Notes: generated from the sequence alone by a model not told the origin. 64,000 nt of DNA from Serratia proteamaculans_D (GCF_049959315.1 NZ_CP188201.1); one strand, 5' to 3'. Positions 6,687 to 14,951 are shown, numbered from the stretch's first letter. Translations and numbers: made by a program.

Positions 6687-8027
6687 TTACTGACCGGCGA
6701 TTTTCATGTCCGGCAACAACACGGAACCACACTGGATGTTGCTGCGGGTTTCGATATCACTGCCCACGCTGACGATATTGCGCAGCATATCTTTCAGGTT
6801 TCCGGCGATGGTTACCTCGCTGACCGGATATTGGATCTCGCCATTTTCCACCCAGAAACCAGCCGCGCCGCGTGAGTAGTCACCGGTAATACCGCTAACA
6901 CCCTGCCCCATCAGTTCGGTGACCACCAGACCGGTCCCCAACTGTTTCAACATGCCGGCAAAGTCATTACCCTGCCCGGCAATACGCCAGTTATGGATGC
7001 CGCCCGCATGGCCGGTGCTGTACATGCCGAGCTTACGCGCCGCATAGCTGGTCATCAGCCAGGTTTGCAGCACGCCGTCTTTAACAATGTCGCGCCGTTG
7101 AGTGCGCACGCCCTCGCTGTCGAACGGCGTGGAAGCCAGCCCTTTCAGCAGATGCGGGTGCTCTTCGATGGTCAGCCACTCCGGCAGGATTTGCTTGCCC
7201 AGCGAATCCAGCAGGAAGGTCGATTTACGGTAAACGCTGCTGCCGCTGATAGCGCCAACCAGGTGACCGAACAGGCCGGTCGCCACTTCAGAGGCAAACA
7301 GCACCGGAGCAGTCATGGTCGACAGCTTGCGCGGAGACAGGCGTGACAAGGTGCGACGGGCGCATTCCTGACCCACCCATTCAGGGCTTTCCAGATCGCT
7401 CATCGCACGGCCGATGGTATAGGCGTAATCACGCTCCATATCCCCCCCCTGCTCGGCGATCACGCAGCTCGACAATGAATGTCGGCTGGAACAATAGCTT
7501 TGCAACATACCGTGGCTGTTGCCGAACACTTTGATGCCGTAGTGGCTGTTAAAGCTGCCGCCTTCGGTATTGGTGATGCGCTTGTCCGCCGCCAGGGAAG
7601 CCTGTTCGGCGCGGGCAGCCAGCTCGATACCACGATCGGCGTCCAGCTCTGCCGGGTGGAACAGATCCAGGTCCGGCGCATCAAATGCCAGCAGGTCTTT
7701 CTCCGCCGGGCCGGCATGGGGATCCACCGAGGTATAACGGGCGATATCCAGCGCCGCCTGCACGGTGCGAGCAATAGCGTCCGGGCTGAGATCGGTAGAT
7801 GAAGCACTGCCTTTACGTTGCTGGTGATAGACGGTAATACCCAACGCACCATCGCTATTGAATTCAACGTTCTCCACCTCGCCAAAGCGGGTGCTGACGC
7901 TGATACCGGTAGATTTGGTCACGGCAACTTCTGCCGCATCAGAACCGGCGCGCGCCAGTTCCAAAGCCTGTGAAACGGCCTGTTCCAGCGCCTTGCGCTG
8001 CTGTGCAACTTGAGTGACTACTTTCAT
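6687..8027 (-). CDS. pmbA: Metalloprotease subunit PmbA/TldE
   Basis: The 446-residue protein is very close to E. coli PmbA (450 residues) over its whole length. Examples are FGEVENVEFNSDGALGITVYHQ, RITNTEGGSFNSHYG and the C-terminal RSNIQCGSVLLPDMKIAGQ. PmbA (TldE) is the non-catalytic partner of TldD in a heterodimeric zinc protease that trims unfolded peptides, matures microcin B17 and degrades the CcdA antitoxin. It lacks the HExxxH motif, as expected for this subunit. The start is the second ATG (8027), giving MKVVTQ. The partner gene tldD lies about 21 kb away in this window. darP is divergent, as in E. coli. Confidence 0.95.
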   Translation of the reverse strand: MKVVTQVAQQRKALEQAVSQALELARAGSDAAEVAVTKSTGISVSTRFGEVENVEFNSDGALGITVYHQQRKGSASSTDLSPDAIARTVQAALDIARYTSVDPHAGPAEKDLLAFDAPDLDLFHPAELDADRGIELAARAEQASLAADKRITNTEGGSFNSHYGIKVFGNSHGMLQSYCSSRHSLSSCVIAEQGGDMERDYAYTIGRAMSDLESPEWVGQECARRTLSRLSPRKLSTMTAPVLFASEVATGLFGHLVGAISGSSVYRKSTFLLDSLGKQILPEWLTIEEHPHLLKGLASTPFDSEGVRTQRRDIVKDGVLQTWLMTSYAARKLGMYSTGHAGGIHNWRIAGQGNDFAGMLKQLGTGLVVTELMGQGVSGITGDYSRGAAGFWVENGEIQYPVSEVTIAGNLKDMLRNIVSVGSDIETRSNIQCGSVLLPDMKIAGQ

Positions 8028-8204
8028 CAATCTGCCATACTTAATCAGAAAATCGTTGAGAAAAGTGCCGTGGCGGCGTGGTTGCGCGCGGAGTCACGCG
8101 CAAAAATCATGAGATTTATACGTTTGAGTCTAACAGGAACCGCGTGGAATTTCGCATAAAGCCGGCAACCTGTTAGGATTAGCCTCTTTTTAACGGAGCC
8201 TACC

Positions 8205-8753
8205 ATGAACAAACAGCCTGAAGACTGGCTCGACGATGTCCCGGAGAACATTGACGAGGAAGATGACGAGATTATCTGGGTCAGTAAAAGTGAAATTAAA
8301 CGTGATGCCGAAGCGCTGAAAGACCTGGGTGTTGAACTGGTCGAGCTGGGCAAGAACGCGCTGGAACGTATCCCTCTGGATGAAGATTTGCGCGCTGCGA
8401 TTGATCTGGCGCAGAAGATCAAAAAAGAAGGTCGCCGCCGTCAGCTGCAACTGATTGGCAAGATGTTGCGCGCCCGCGACGTAGAGCCGATTCAGACCGC
8501 GCTCGACAAGCTGAAGAACCGCCATAACCAACAGGTTTCGCTGTTCCACAAGCTGGAAGCATTACGTGACCGCCTGGTCGAAGAAGGTGATGACGCGATC
8601 CCGCCAATTCTGGCGCTGTATCCGGAAGCCGATCGCCAGCAGCTGCGCTCACTGGTACGTAACGCCCAGAAAGAGAAAGCCGCTAACAAGCCGCCGAAAG
8701 CCTACCGTCAAATCTTCCAGTACCTGCGCGATCTGGCCGAGACCGCCGAATGA
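8205..8753 (+). CDS. darP: Ribosome biogenesis factor DarP (YjgA)
   Basis: The 182-residue protein matches the DarP/YjgA family, which binds late 50S intermediates and helps fold the peptidyl-transferase region. An acidic N-terminus (EDWLDDVPENIDEEDDE) precedes the all-helical body with IWVSKSEIKRDAEALKDLGVEL, IKKEGRRRQLQLIGKMLR and KAYRQIFQYLRDL. A GGAG ribosome site lies 7 nt before the ATG. It is divergent from pmbA and convergent with the barstar gene, separated by a hairpin at 8770-8790. Confidence 0.95.
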   Translation: MNKQPEDWLDDVPENIDEEDDEIIWVSKSEIKRDAEALKDLGVELVELGKNALERIPLDEDLRAAIDLAQKIKKEGRRRQLQLIGKMLRARDVEPIQTALDKLKNRHNQQVSLFHKLEALRDRLVEEGDDAIPPILALYPEADRQQLRSLVRNAQKEKAANKPPKAYRQIFQYLRDLAETAE

Positions 8754-8769
8754 TCGCCGCCGTCACCAC

Positions 8770-8790
8770 GGGATGAACCCAGTTCATCCC
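8770..8790. terminator. Hairpin at darP/barstar convergence
   Basis: GGGATGAAC and GTTCATCCC form a perfect 9-bp stem around CCA, with outer CACC/GGTG pairing. It overlaps the barstar stop codon. It lacks a U-run on either strand. Confidence 0.45.
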
Positions 8791-9083
8791 CGGTGATGTG
8801 CAGGTTCACCAGTGCTTTCACGGATATTGAAACGCAGGCTGCCTTCCAGCTCTTCCTCTGCCTCTTCGAACAACAGGATAATCGCGCCAAAACGACGTTT
8901 GCTGCGGGCATTGAGATGGGTAAATTCTATCTCCACCGGCAAACCGATCTCCCCTGTCACCACGTCCCACAGCGCATCCAGATTGGCACCAAAGGCCTCA
9001 TCCAGCGCAAACTTATGCGCAAAGTCGCGGTAAAAAGTCGGCAAATCGTTAATCTGATTAAAATCGAACTCTACTTTTGCCAT
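8784..9083 (-). CDS. yhcO: Barstar-family ribonuclease inhibitor (YhcO-type)
   Basis: The protein has 99 residues. The barstar signature FGANLDALWDVVTG at residues 31-44 keeps the barnase-contacting residues Asn34, Asp36, Trp39 and Asp40 (barstar Asn33, Asp35, Trp38, Asp39). I chose the ATG at 9083 because GGAG sits 8 nt upstream; a GTG at 9092 would be too close to that site. It lies 5 nt after the stop of the barnase-type RNase gene, so the two are co-expressed and the inhibitor protects the cytoplasm. In E. coli the same locus holds only the barstar-like yhcO. Confidence 0.92.
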   Translation of the reverse strand: MAKVEFDFNQINDLPTFYRDFAHKFALDEAFGANLDALWDVVTGEIGLPVEIEFTHLNARSKRRFGAIILLFEEAEEELEGSLRFNIRESTGEPAHHRG

Positions 9084-9088
9084 CAAGC

Positions 9089-9538
9089 TCACTCCACCCG
9101 AATGAAGTTTTTATAATGGTCACGCGTGACAAAAATCAGTCCATCGCTGGAATACAGCAAACGATCGGCGCCGCGCCGGCCGCATTGATAATTGATATCC
9201 GCCTCATGCCATACCCGACTGCGGGCCGTGGGCAGTTGCCCTTCACGGTTTGAGAAACGATCGCCGCCAATCGCTTTGCCCGGCAACACCGAACACAGAT
9301 TGCCGTTACGTGCATCCCATCCCTGTTCACGCGCCTGCTTCTTGGTGATGTAATAGTCCGGCAGCCGCTGATGCTGCTGCAGATAGCTCACCACCCTTTG
9401 CTGCTGCGTCAGTTGGTCAATACTCTGCCCTTCGGCCACCGCCGGTACGTTGGCAATCACCCGATCGCTACTGCGCAGTGCATTAAAACCGGCTATCACA
9501 ACGGCGATAACGATCGCCACGAGGATCCGTTTGTTCAT
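9089..9538 (-). CDS. Barnase-type guanyl-specific ribonuclease, exported
   Basis: The protein has 149 residues. A hydrophobic N-terminus (MNKRILVAIVIAVVIAGFNAL) acts as signal peptide or anchor. Residues 45-149 align with the whole of barnase: ITKKQAREQGWDARNGNL, IGGDRFSNREGQLP, HEADINY, DRLLYSSDGLI and DHY. The catalytic residues are present: Glu112 (barnase Glu73), Arg122 (Arg83), Arg126 (Arg87) and His141 (His102). Two cysteines, Cys82 and Cys119, absent from barnase, could form a periplasmic disulfide. Its barstar follows directly. The leader holds a GGGTGC/GCACCC hairpin at 9565-9580. It could be a secreted nuclease toxin or a scavenging enzyme. Confidence 0.93.
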   Translation of the reverse strand: MNKRILVAIVIAVVIAGFNALRSSDRVIANVPAVAEGQSIDQLTQQQRVVSYLQQHQRLPDYYITKKQAREQGWDARNGNLCSVLPGKAIGGDRFSNREGQLPTARSRVWHEADINYQCGRRGADRLLYSSDGLIFVTRDHYKNFIRVE

Positions 9539-9781
9539 TGCTGTCCCTGATTTATGGCCGACAGGGGTGCATCAGCACCCATGCTGGTTGGATTTATAGA
9601 TGAAAAGGATGAAGCAGAGATGACTGGCATGTAACGTTTTCACTTCAGGGAAAGCGCGCCGAACAACCTGCATCACCCGTTCAAGCTAATCATGCCATTT
9701 TGCAGCCGGTCAGGCACTCAGTGCAACTCTGAAACGGGGCTATCTCAGGCAAGTATAGTCCCGGCAAGAATATTTGAGGTA

Positions 9782-11749
9782 TCAGTCAATCAGGGCGTGG
9801 CGGTAGCGATACAGCATGTCGGCCAGACGTTTTACCGGCCCGGTGACGCTGAGCGGGGCCTGATAATCCACCAGTTTCTGCTGATAATCGTTCATTTCGC
9901 TCAACAACCGATCGTAATAATAAGCACGTTTTACGTCGTTTTTCGCCGAGACCATGTGGTCGGCGGTATTGCGGATCTGCTTATGGAAAGCCGAAAGCTC
10001 CTCGCTGACCGGGATCTCGGCTCGCTGCATACGCTGGTGAGCGATGATCAGGTTCAGCGCCAAGCGGTACTTGGCAATATCGTTCGGGAACATCATCAGC
10101 AGCTGGTTCAACTGCTGATACAGTGCAGGCAGGTGGTTTTGCTGACGGCGTGAGGCCTTGGTGGTCAGCGCCGATACCGCGCTGCCGACAAACTGGTTCA
10201 GCAAGGTGCGACCGGTACGTTCACGCGAGTTATCGCGGATCAGCAGCAGCACCATCAGACCCACACAGCTGCCGAGGAACTGGCCGAGCGCGCCATCGAG
10301 GAACTGCGTGACGTTGAACTCCATCGGGTTGCTCAATACCAGAATATTGATGGTCCCCGCCAGCAGGCCGAGCGAGCCCAACCGCCGTTTCTGCACTTCG
10401 ATACCGATGAAAAACGCCAGCAGGCCCAGGCTGAGGCACAGCAGTAAAATACTTTGCTGCGTCGCCGGCAGGATCACCATAAAGTACAGTGAGCCGACCG
10501 GGATCGCCGCCAGCATGCCCAGAATAAAGTCCATCGCCACCATGCGCGGTGCCGGGGTGCGCATCGCCAGGGAGGTGATCACCGCAATGATCACCATAAA
10601 GCCGCTGCCGGAGGTCCAGCCGGTCCACAGCCACAGCAGGCTGCCAAAGGCCGTCGCCACAAAAGTGCGCAGACCGTTAATCAACGCGTGGTGTCTTTCC
10701 GCAGAGGTCGGTTTAACCACCACCTCACTGCTCAACACCCCTTCTTCTACCGAACTGATGCTGCTGTTGGTGTGTACGCCTTTGGCCAGCAGCAGGTAGC
10801 GAGTCGCCGCCCCTACCCAACTGGTGATGGTCACTAATGTCTCGTCGGTACGGTTGGTGGTCAGCACCTGCCGCAACAACTTCATGCGTTTATGGATTTC
10901 CTGCGGCGTTTGGGCCGGAACCATCAGCAACTCGCGAACGTTTTCTTTCAGCGCATCCGGGTGATTCAACAGGATTAAATAGGTTTCGCAGGCCTGGGTA
11001 ATCAAGGTCAGCGAAAGCGTATGCAGCGCCAGAATGCGGCGATTCGCCTTTTGCCAGCGTGATGACTCCATCATCAGGTTACTGCGCATGCCGTTCAGCG
11101 CAGTGGTGCTCTTCACCAAATTGCTCCAGGCGCGGTCGATATCTTCTTTCTCGGCATTGCTGATGCACATTTGCATCAACAGGTACTGATCCACCAGCAG
11201 TTTATCCACCGCCCGGTCGATATCCTGCTTGATTGAACGCGGCGAGAACAGCAAGTCTGCCAGCACGGCGCTGACGATCCCCAGCACGATCTCGCTGCAG
11301 CGCTCAATGGCGAACTGCGGCGCTTCCAGCAGATGCGCTTCGCTGCTGGCAACGGTGACAATAATGATCAGCGCGGTATAACCCGCCAGGCCCCAGGCAT
11401 AGGAGTTTTCAACTTTAACCAGGGAGGAAAGCCAGGTACAAAAGCCGGCCCAGATGCAGCACAGCAACAACATCACCACCGGTGCACGCGCCGTAGTAAC
11501 GATAATCGCTATGCCGACAAAGCAGCCGATAAATGTGCCGATAATACGCAGCCAACCGCGATGACGAATGGCACCGGAAAAAGGCTCGCCGCCCGCCGCA
11601 AAGGCCGTACCGGCGGCCACGATGGCGGCGGTCATCGCCGACCAGCGTGGGGTTTCCAGATTGAGATGGAAGCCGACGAACAGCGCAAACACCACCGCAA
11701 AGCTGAGCTTGAAGGCAAATCTCAGCCGGATAAAGGTTGGGTTATTCAT
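9782..11749 (-). CDS. aaeB: p-Hydroxybenzoic acid efflux pump subunit AaeB
   Basis: This 655-residue inner-membrane protein has the fusaric-acid-resistance (FUSC) layout: about six N-terminal spans (residues 13-170), a long cytoplasmic helical segment, then another membrane cluster (about 360-505) and a soluble C-terminal tail. The N-terminus FIRLRFAFKLSFAVVFALFVGFHLNLETPRWSA is characteristic of AaeB. With the membrane-fusion protein AaeA it exports aromatic carboxylic acids. Its ATG overlaps the aaeA stop by one base (TAATG). In E. coli the operon is induced through AaeR by aromatic carboxylates. Confidence 0.95.
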   Translation of the reverse strand: MNNPTFIRLRFAFKLSFAVVFALFVGFHLNLETPRWSAMTAAIVAAGTAFAAGGEPFSGAIRHRGWLRIIGTFIGCFVGIAIIVTTARAPVVMLLLCCIWAGFCTWLSSLVKVENSYAWGLAGYTALIIIVTVASSEAHLLEAPQFAIERCSEIVLGIVSAVLADLLFSPRSIKQDIDRAVDKLLVDQYLLMQMCISNAEKEDIDRAWSNLVKSTTALNGMRSNLMMESSRWQKANRRILALHTLSLTLITQACETYLILLNHPDALKENVRELLMVPAQTPQEIHKRMKLLRQVLTTNRTDETLVTITSWVGAATRYLLLAKGVHTNSSISSVEEGVLSSEVVVKPTSAERHHALINGLRTFVATAFGSLLWLWTGWTSGSGFMVIIAVITSLAMRTPAPRMVAMDFILGMLAAIPVGSLYFMVILPATQQSILLLCLSLGLLAFFIGIEVQKRRLGSLGLLAGTINILVLSNPMEFNVTQFLDGALGQFLGSCVGLMVLLLIRDNSRERTGRTLLNQFVGSAVSALTTKASRRQQNHLPALYQQLNQLLMMFPNDIAKYRLALNLIIAHQRMQRAEIPVSEELSAFHKQIRNTADHMVSAKNDVKRAYYYDRLLSEMNDYQQKLVDYQAPLSVTGPVKRLADMLYRYRHALID

Positions 11750-12684
11750 TAACCGAACTCACGCAGCCGATGCATCAAGCGAACAAAAGGCGAGCCGCTG
11801 TCGGTAGCGCGGTCATTCTTACCGGTGATCACCACGGTGGCAGTGGTGCCCGCCGGGTATGGGTGCAATTGGTCTTTGTCGTCCAGCAGGATTTTCACCG
11901 GCACGCGCTGCGCCAGACGCACCCACTCTAGGTTGCTGTCGATCGACGCCAGCCCTTTGCTGTTCACGGTGCTGCTGCTGTTGTTGACGGCGGCAGCCAC
12001 GCTATCGACGGTGCCATGCATAATGCGGTTGCTACCCAGCGGAGTGATTTCCGCACGGTCGCCTTTGTTCAGGCCATTGAGCTTGGTTTCTTCCAGATAG
12101 GCCAGAATGTAGAAGCTGTTTTTCTTCACCAGCGCTACGGCGACTGAACCCCGGGTGATGTATTCACCGGCGTGCACGTTCAGGTTGGTGATCCAGCCGT
12201 CGGCCGGTGCGCGCACCGTGGTGCGTTCCAGATCCAATTTTGCCAGTTCACGGGTCGCTACGGCCTTCGCCAGCTGATGCTCTACGGTTTGCAAAACGTT
12301 ATTCGCCTGATCGATCTCTTCCTGCGACATCGCCTGCACGCCAAGGCGCACACGGCGGCCGGCTTCACGTCTTTTTTCTGCCGCCAGCGTTTGGTAGTAG
12401 GCGACATCGGCATTGGCTTCCGCCAGGGCCTGTTGGTAGCGCGGCTGGTCGATTACCAATAGCACCTGCCCTTTCTTCACCAGTTGGTTATCCACCAGAG
12501 GGACATCGGTCAACAGACCGGTGACGTCCGGGGCGATCGCCACCACGTCGGCGGTAAACTTGGCGTCACGCGTCCAGGGGGATTCGGTGTAAAACACCCA
12601 GGCCTTGAAGATGGCGACGATCCCCAGCAGGACCAGAATCAGAGTGATCGCGATCCGGGCTATTTTTATTGAAAAATTTTTCAC
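11749..12684 (-). CDS. aaeA: p-Hydroxybenzoic acid efflux pump subunit AaeA
   Basis: This is a 311-residue membrane-fusion (HlyD-type) protein. A single N-terminal anchor spans about residues 11-31 (ITLILVLLGIVAIFKAW), then YTESPWTRDAKFTADVVAIAPDVTGLL and a biotinyl-lipoyl-like half. A helical hairpin covers about residues 85-150, then APADGWITNLNVHAGEYI and a beta-barrel. It links AaeB to an outer-membrane channel. It lies 7 nt after aaeX and overlaps aaeB, forming the aaeXAB operon. Confidence 0.95.
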   Translation of the reverse strand: MKNFSIKIARIAITLILVLLGIVAIFKAWVFYTESPWTRDAKFTADVVAIAPDVTGLLTDVPLVDNQLVKKGQVLLVIDQPRYQQALAEANADVAYYQTLAAEKRREAGRRVRLGVQAMSQEEIDQANNVLQTVEHQLAKAVATRELAKLDLERTTVRAPADGWITNLNVHAGEYITRGSVAVALVKKNSFYILAYLEETKLNGLNKGDRAEITPLGSNRIMHGTVDSVAAAVNNSSSTVNSKGLASIDSNLEWVRLAQRVPVKILLDDKDQLHPYPAGTTATVVITGKNDRATDSGSPFVRLMHRLREFG

Positions 12685-12691
12685 AGCGACC

Positions 12692-12895
12692 TCAAACGAA
12701 AAGACAGGTAATCAGATAGAACAAACAGCAGTACAGCGCGGTATTAAACAGCGCTGGATGCCAGACAAAATCGTAAATCCCGGTGGGTTGCAGCAGGCGA
12801 CGTAGCAAAAAAAACAGCGCCAGCGAGAGCAGCAACTCAAAAAATATCGGGGGAAACGACAGTCCGAAAATGACCATAACCGGAAGCAAACTCAT
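12692..12895 (-). CDS. aaeX: Small membrane protein AaeX
   Basis: The 67-residue protein has two hydrophobic segments and is nearly identical in pattern to E. coli Aae[41 protein letters not shown]. The start at 12895 is supported by AAGGA 6-8 nt upstream and by family length; an in-frame ATG 21 nt earlier has no support. It leads the aaeXAB operon. Its role is unknown, and DUF1656 is the family. Confidence 0.93.
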
Positions 12896-13203
12896 CAATT
12901 TTTCCTTATCACTCACTGCACCGGGCGTTCAGAACTCTATCCATTCACATTCTCTTTACATTTTAGCGGACACGCGCCACAAATTCTGGCCCAGACAGGT
13001 CAGGAACCTGAAATAAGAGTAAACTCTGGAGCGTACATCCGCGATAGGGACTGCGAGGATACCGGAGGGATCGGCCACCATGGCGCTGCCGATCGCACTC
13101 GCGCGTTAGTAAGGTCTTTTCACCCGACCTGTTTATATTAGCGTGCTTACTATCAAGTCATCAACAATCTGTGATCTAAATCACTTTTAAGCCAGAGTGA
13201 ATA
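12896..13203. promoter_or_regulatory. Divergent control region of aaeXAB and aaeR, with CRP-like site
   Basis: This 308-bp gap carries both divergent promoters. TGTGA (13170-13174) and TCACT (13181-13185), separated by 6 nt and set in AATC...TTT flanks, match the CRP consensus at nine of ten core bases, 19 bp before aaeR. An inverted repeat, GATCGGC/GCCGATC, at 13069-13094 is a possible AaeR or accessory operator. Confidence 0.5.
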
Positions 13204-14115
13204 ATGGAAAGACTAAAACGGATGTCGGTATTCGCCAAAGTGGTTGAATGCGGGTCATTTACTGCAGCAGCACGCCAGTTGGATATGAGCGTTTCATCTA
13301 TCAGCCAGACCGTGTCCAAACTGGAGAATGAGCTGCAGGTCAAGCTGCTCAACCGCAGCACGCGCAGCATTGGTCTGACGGAAGCCGGAAAAATCTATTA
13401 TCAGGGCTGTCGCCGCATGCTGCTGGAAGTCAGCGAAGTGCATGAGCAGCTGTACGCGTTTAACAATACGCCGACCGGCACGCTGCGCATTGGTAGCTCA
13501 TCCACCATGGCACAAAACATGCTGGCAACCATGACCGCAGATATGCTCAAAGAGTACCCCGGCCTGACGGTAAACCTGGTAACCGGCATCCCGGCACCGG
13601 ATCTGATCGCCGACGGGCTGGATGTGGTGATCCGCACCGGTGCGCTGCAGGATTCCAGCCTGTTCTCCAAACGCCTGGGCTCAATGCCGATGGTGGTGTG
13701 CGCCGCCAAAAGCTATCTCAGCCAACACGGCACGCCACTAAAACCAAGCGATATGGTCAATTTTTCCTGGCTGGAATACAGCGTGCGGCCAGATAGCGAG
13801 TTCGAGCTGATCGCGCCAGAAGGCATCAGCACGCGCATCGCGCCGCAGGGGCGCTTCGTCACCAACGATTCACAGACAATGATCCGCTGGCTGAAAGCCG
13901 GAGCCGGTATCGCCTATGCACCGCTGATGTGGGTGATCGAGGAGATCAAACGCGGAGAGATCGAGATCCTGTTCAAAAACTACCATTCGGATCCTCGCCC
14001 GGTGTACGCGGTGTACACCGAGAAAGATAAGCTGCCGCTCAAGGTACAGGTGTGTATCAATTATTTGACCGAGTACTTTAAGCGCGTGGGGGAAGTCTAT
14101 CAGGGCTATCGCTGA
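13204..14115 (+). CDS. aaeR: LysR family regulator AaeR
   Basis: The 303-residue protein has an N-terminal winged helix (residues 1-60, MERLKRMSVFAKVVECGSFTAAARQLDMSVSSISQTVSKLE) and a LysR effector domain (about 90-295). It is a CrgA/DmlR-type LysR protein, and its position divergent to aaeXAB identifies it as AaeR, the activator responding to aromatic carboxylic acids. Its last 38 nt overlap the convergent 3' end of the membrane-protein gene at 14078. It is 65 nt longer in reading frame than the visible effector fold requires at neither end, so the start looks correct. Confidence 0.93.
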   Translation: MERLKRMSVFAKVVECGSFTAAARQLDMSVSSISQTVSKLENELQVKLLNRSTRSIGLTEAGKIYYQGCRRMLLEVSEVHEQLYAFNNTPTGTLRIGSSSTMAQNMLATMTADMLKEYPGLTVNLVTGIPAPDLIADGLDVVIRTGALQDSSLFSKRLGSMPMVVCAAKSYLSQHGTPLKPSDMVNFSWLEYSVRPDSEFELIAPEGISTRIAPQGRFVTNDSQTMIRWLKAGAGIAYAPLMWVIEEIKRGEIEILFKNYHSDPRPVYAVYTEKDKLPLKVQVCINYLTEYFKRVGEVYQGYR

Positions 14116-14455
14116 GCAGCATACGGCGCGCCAAGGCGCCAAGCACCACTAATGCCAGCATGCCCAGACCCCAGATTAACCAGACGGCATACTTCACCCA
14201 GGTGAGCAGCAGTGGGAAAGTCCCCGCCAGCCAGTTCCCCAATTGCTGCAACTGCGGCAGCCAGCTGTCCAATAGCGCCTGTGGCACCAGGCTGAGCACC
14301 CCGGTGAGCTGCGGTGCCAACTGTGCCGAGCCGCTCTGCGCCAGCCCCGTTAGCGCGGGTAACCAGCCCAATACGCCAGAGACACTCCAGGCCAGCAGCG
14401 TCCATAACGCCATTGCCGCCAACAGCACTGCCACACTCCATCCACGTTTTGTCAT
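14078..14455 (-). CDS. Uncharacterised small membrane protein
   Basis: The protein has 125 residues. Two or three hydrophobic segments are visible: VAVLLAAMALWTLLAWSVSGVL (about residues 7-28) and LLLTWVKYAVWLIWGLGMLALVVLGAL (about 84-110). An amphipathic Leu/Gln-rich stretch lies between them (LLDSWLPQLQQLGNWLAG). The start ATG overlaps the zinc-ribbon gene stop (ATGA), so translation is coupled, and I prefer it over upstream in-frame starts. No family recognised. The 3' end overlaps the convergent aaeR by 38 nt. It is likely the membrane partner of the zinc-ribbon protein. Confidence 0.7.
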   Translation of the reverse strand: MTKRGWSVAVLLAAMALWTLLAWSVSGVLGWLPALTGLAQSGSAQLAPQLTGVLSLVPQALLDSWLPQLQQLGNWLAGTFPLLLTWVKYAVWLIWGLGMLALVVLGALARRMLLSDSPDRLPPRA

Positions 14456-14739
14456 GGTTGCCCCCCGTTCGCGGCCTTGCCGCATTGCTGACAAAAACGG
14501 CTGCCTGGCGGCAAGGGGGCGGAACATCCGCTGCATTGTGCCACTGCCGTTTCAAAAGGCTGACCGCAACGATGGCAATAACGGGCGCCTGGCTTGTTCA
14601 GCGCCTGACATTGCAGGCATTGCGGCCCCTGATCGCCGTGCTGGTTATAGCGGTTGCCATGGTGGCCACTGCGATGCCCTGAGCGTTGATGCCCGCCACC
14701 AATACCGCCTTGTCCCAAGAGCTTTTTCAACAGGCTCAT
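14452..14739 (-). CDS. Double zinc-ribbon protein with His-rich linker
   Basis: The 95-residue protein has a short basic helix (MSLLKKLLGQ) followed by a Gly/His-rich linker (residues 11-36, six His). Eight cysteines then form two ribbons with identical C-x2-C-x10-C-x2-C spacing, at residues 41, 44, 55, 58 and 69, 72, 83, 86. Each ribbon should bind one metal ion, probably zinc. The His-rich linker may bind more. It is the first gene of a two-gene operon with a membrane protein, preceded by a MerR-type promoter, which suggests a role in metal or electrophile stress (inference). No named family member is recognised. Confidence 0.8.
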   Translation of the reverse strand: MSLLKKLLGQGGIGGGHQRSGHRSGHHGNRYNQHGDQGPQCLQCQALNKPGARYCHRCGQPFETAVAQCSGCSAPLPPGSRFCQQCGKAANGGQP

Positions 14740-14772
14740 CGCGCTTCTCCTCTGTGCTTTACGCCAGGTTAT

Positions 14773-14804
14773 AGAATAAACCCTGGAGTAAACTCCAGGG
14801 TAAA
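14773..14804 (-). promoter_or_regulatory. MerR-type promoter/operator of the zinc-ribbon operon
   Basis: ACCCTGGAGT (14780-14789) and ACTCCAGGGT (14792-14801) form a perfect 10-bp dyad with a 2-bp centre. On the minus strand TTTACC (14799-14804) and TATTCT (14773-14778) form a promoter with a 20-bp spacer that holds the dyad. An overlong spacer filled by the dyad is diagnostic of MerR-family promoters such as zntA. The predicted start is about 27 nt before the zinc-ribbon ATG. Confidence 0.75.
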
Positions 14805-14951
14805 GCGCGGCGAGGGAGATTTACGTTTAATTACACCGTCATACCAGCAACGCTTTGATGTAGTTAACAAAAAGCATTATCGGTCATTACCCCACCAGCT
14901 AGCGGTGCGCTATGCTGCGCTGACCTCTCCCTGCATCAGGAATAAATAAAA

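Noticed and set aside
14780..14801. Inverted repeat upstream of the zinc-ribbon gene read as a terminator
   Set aside because: No gene ends there on either strand, and its position inside a 20-bp promoter spacer fits a MerR-type operator much better.
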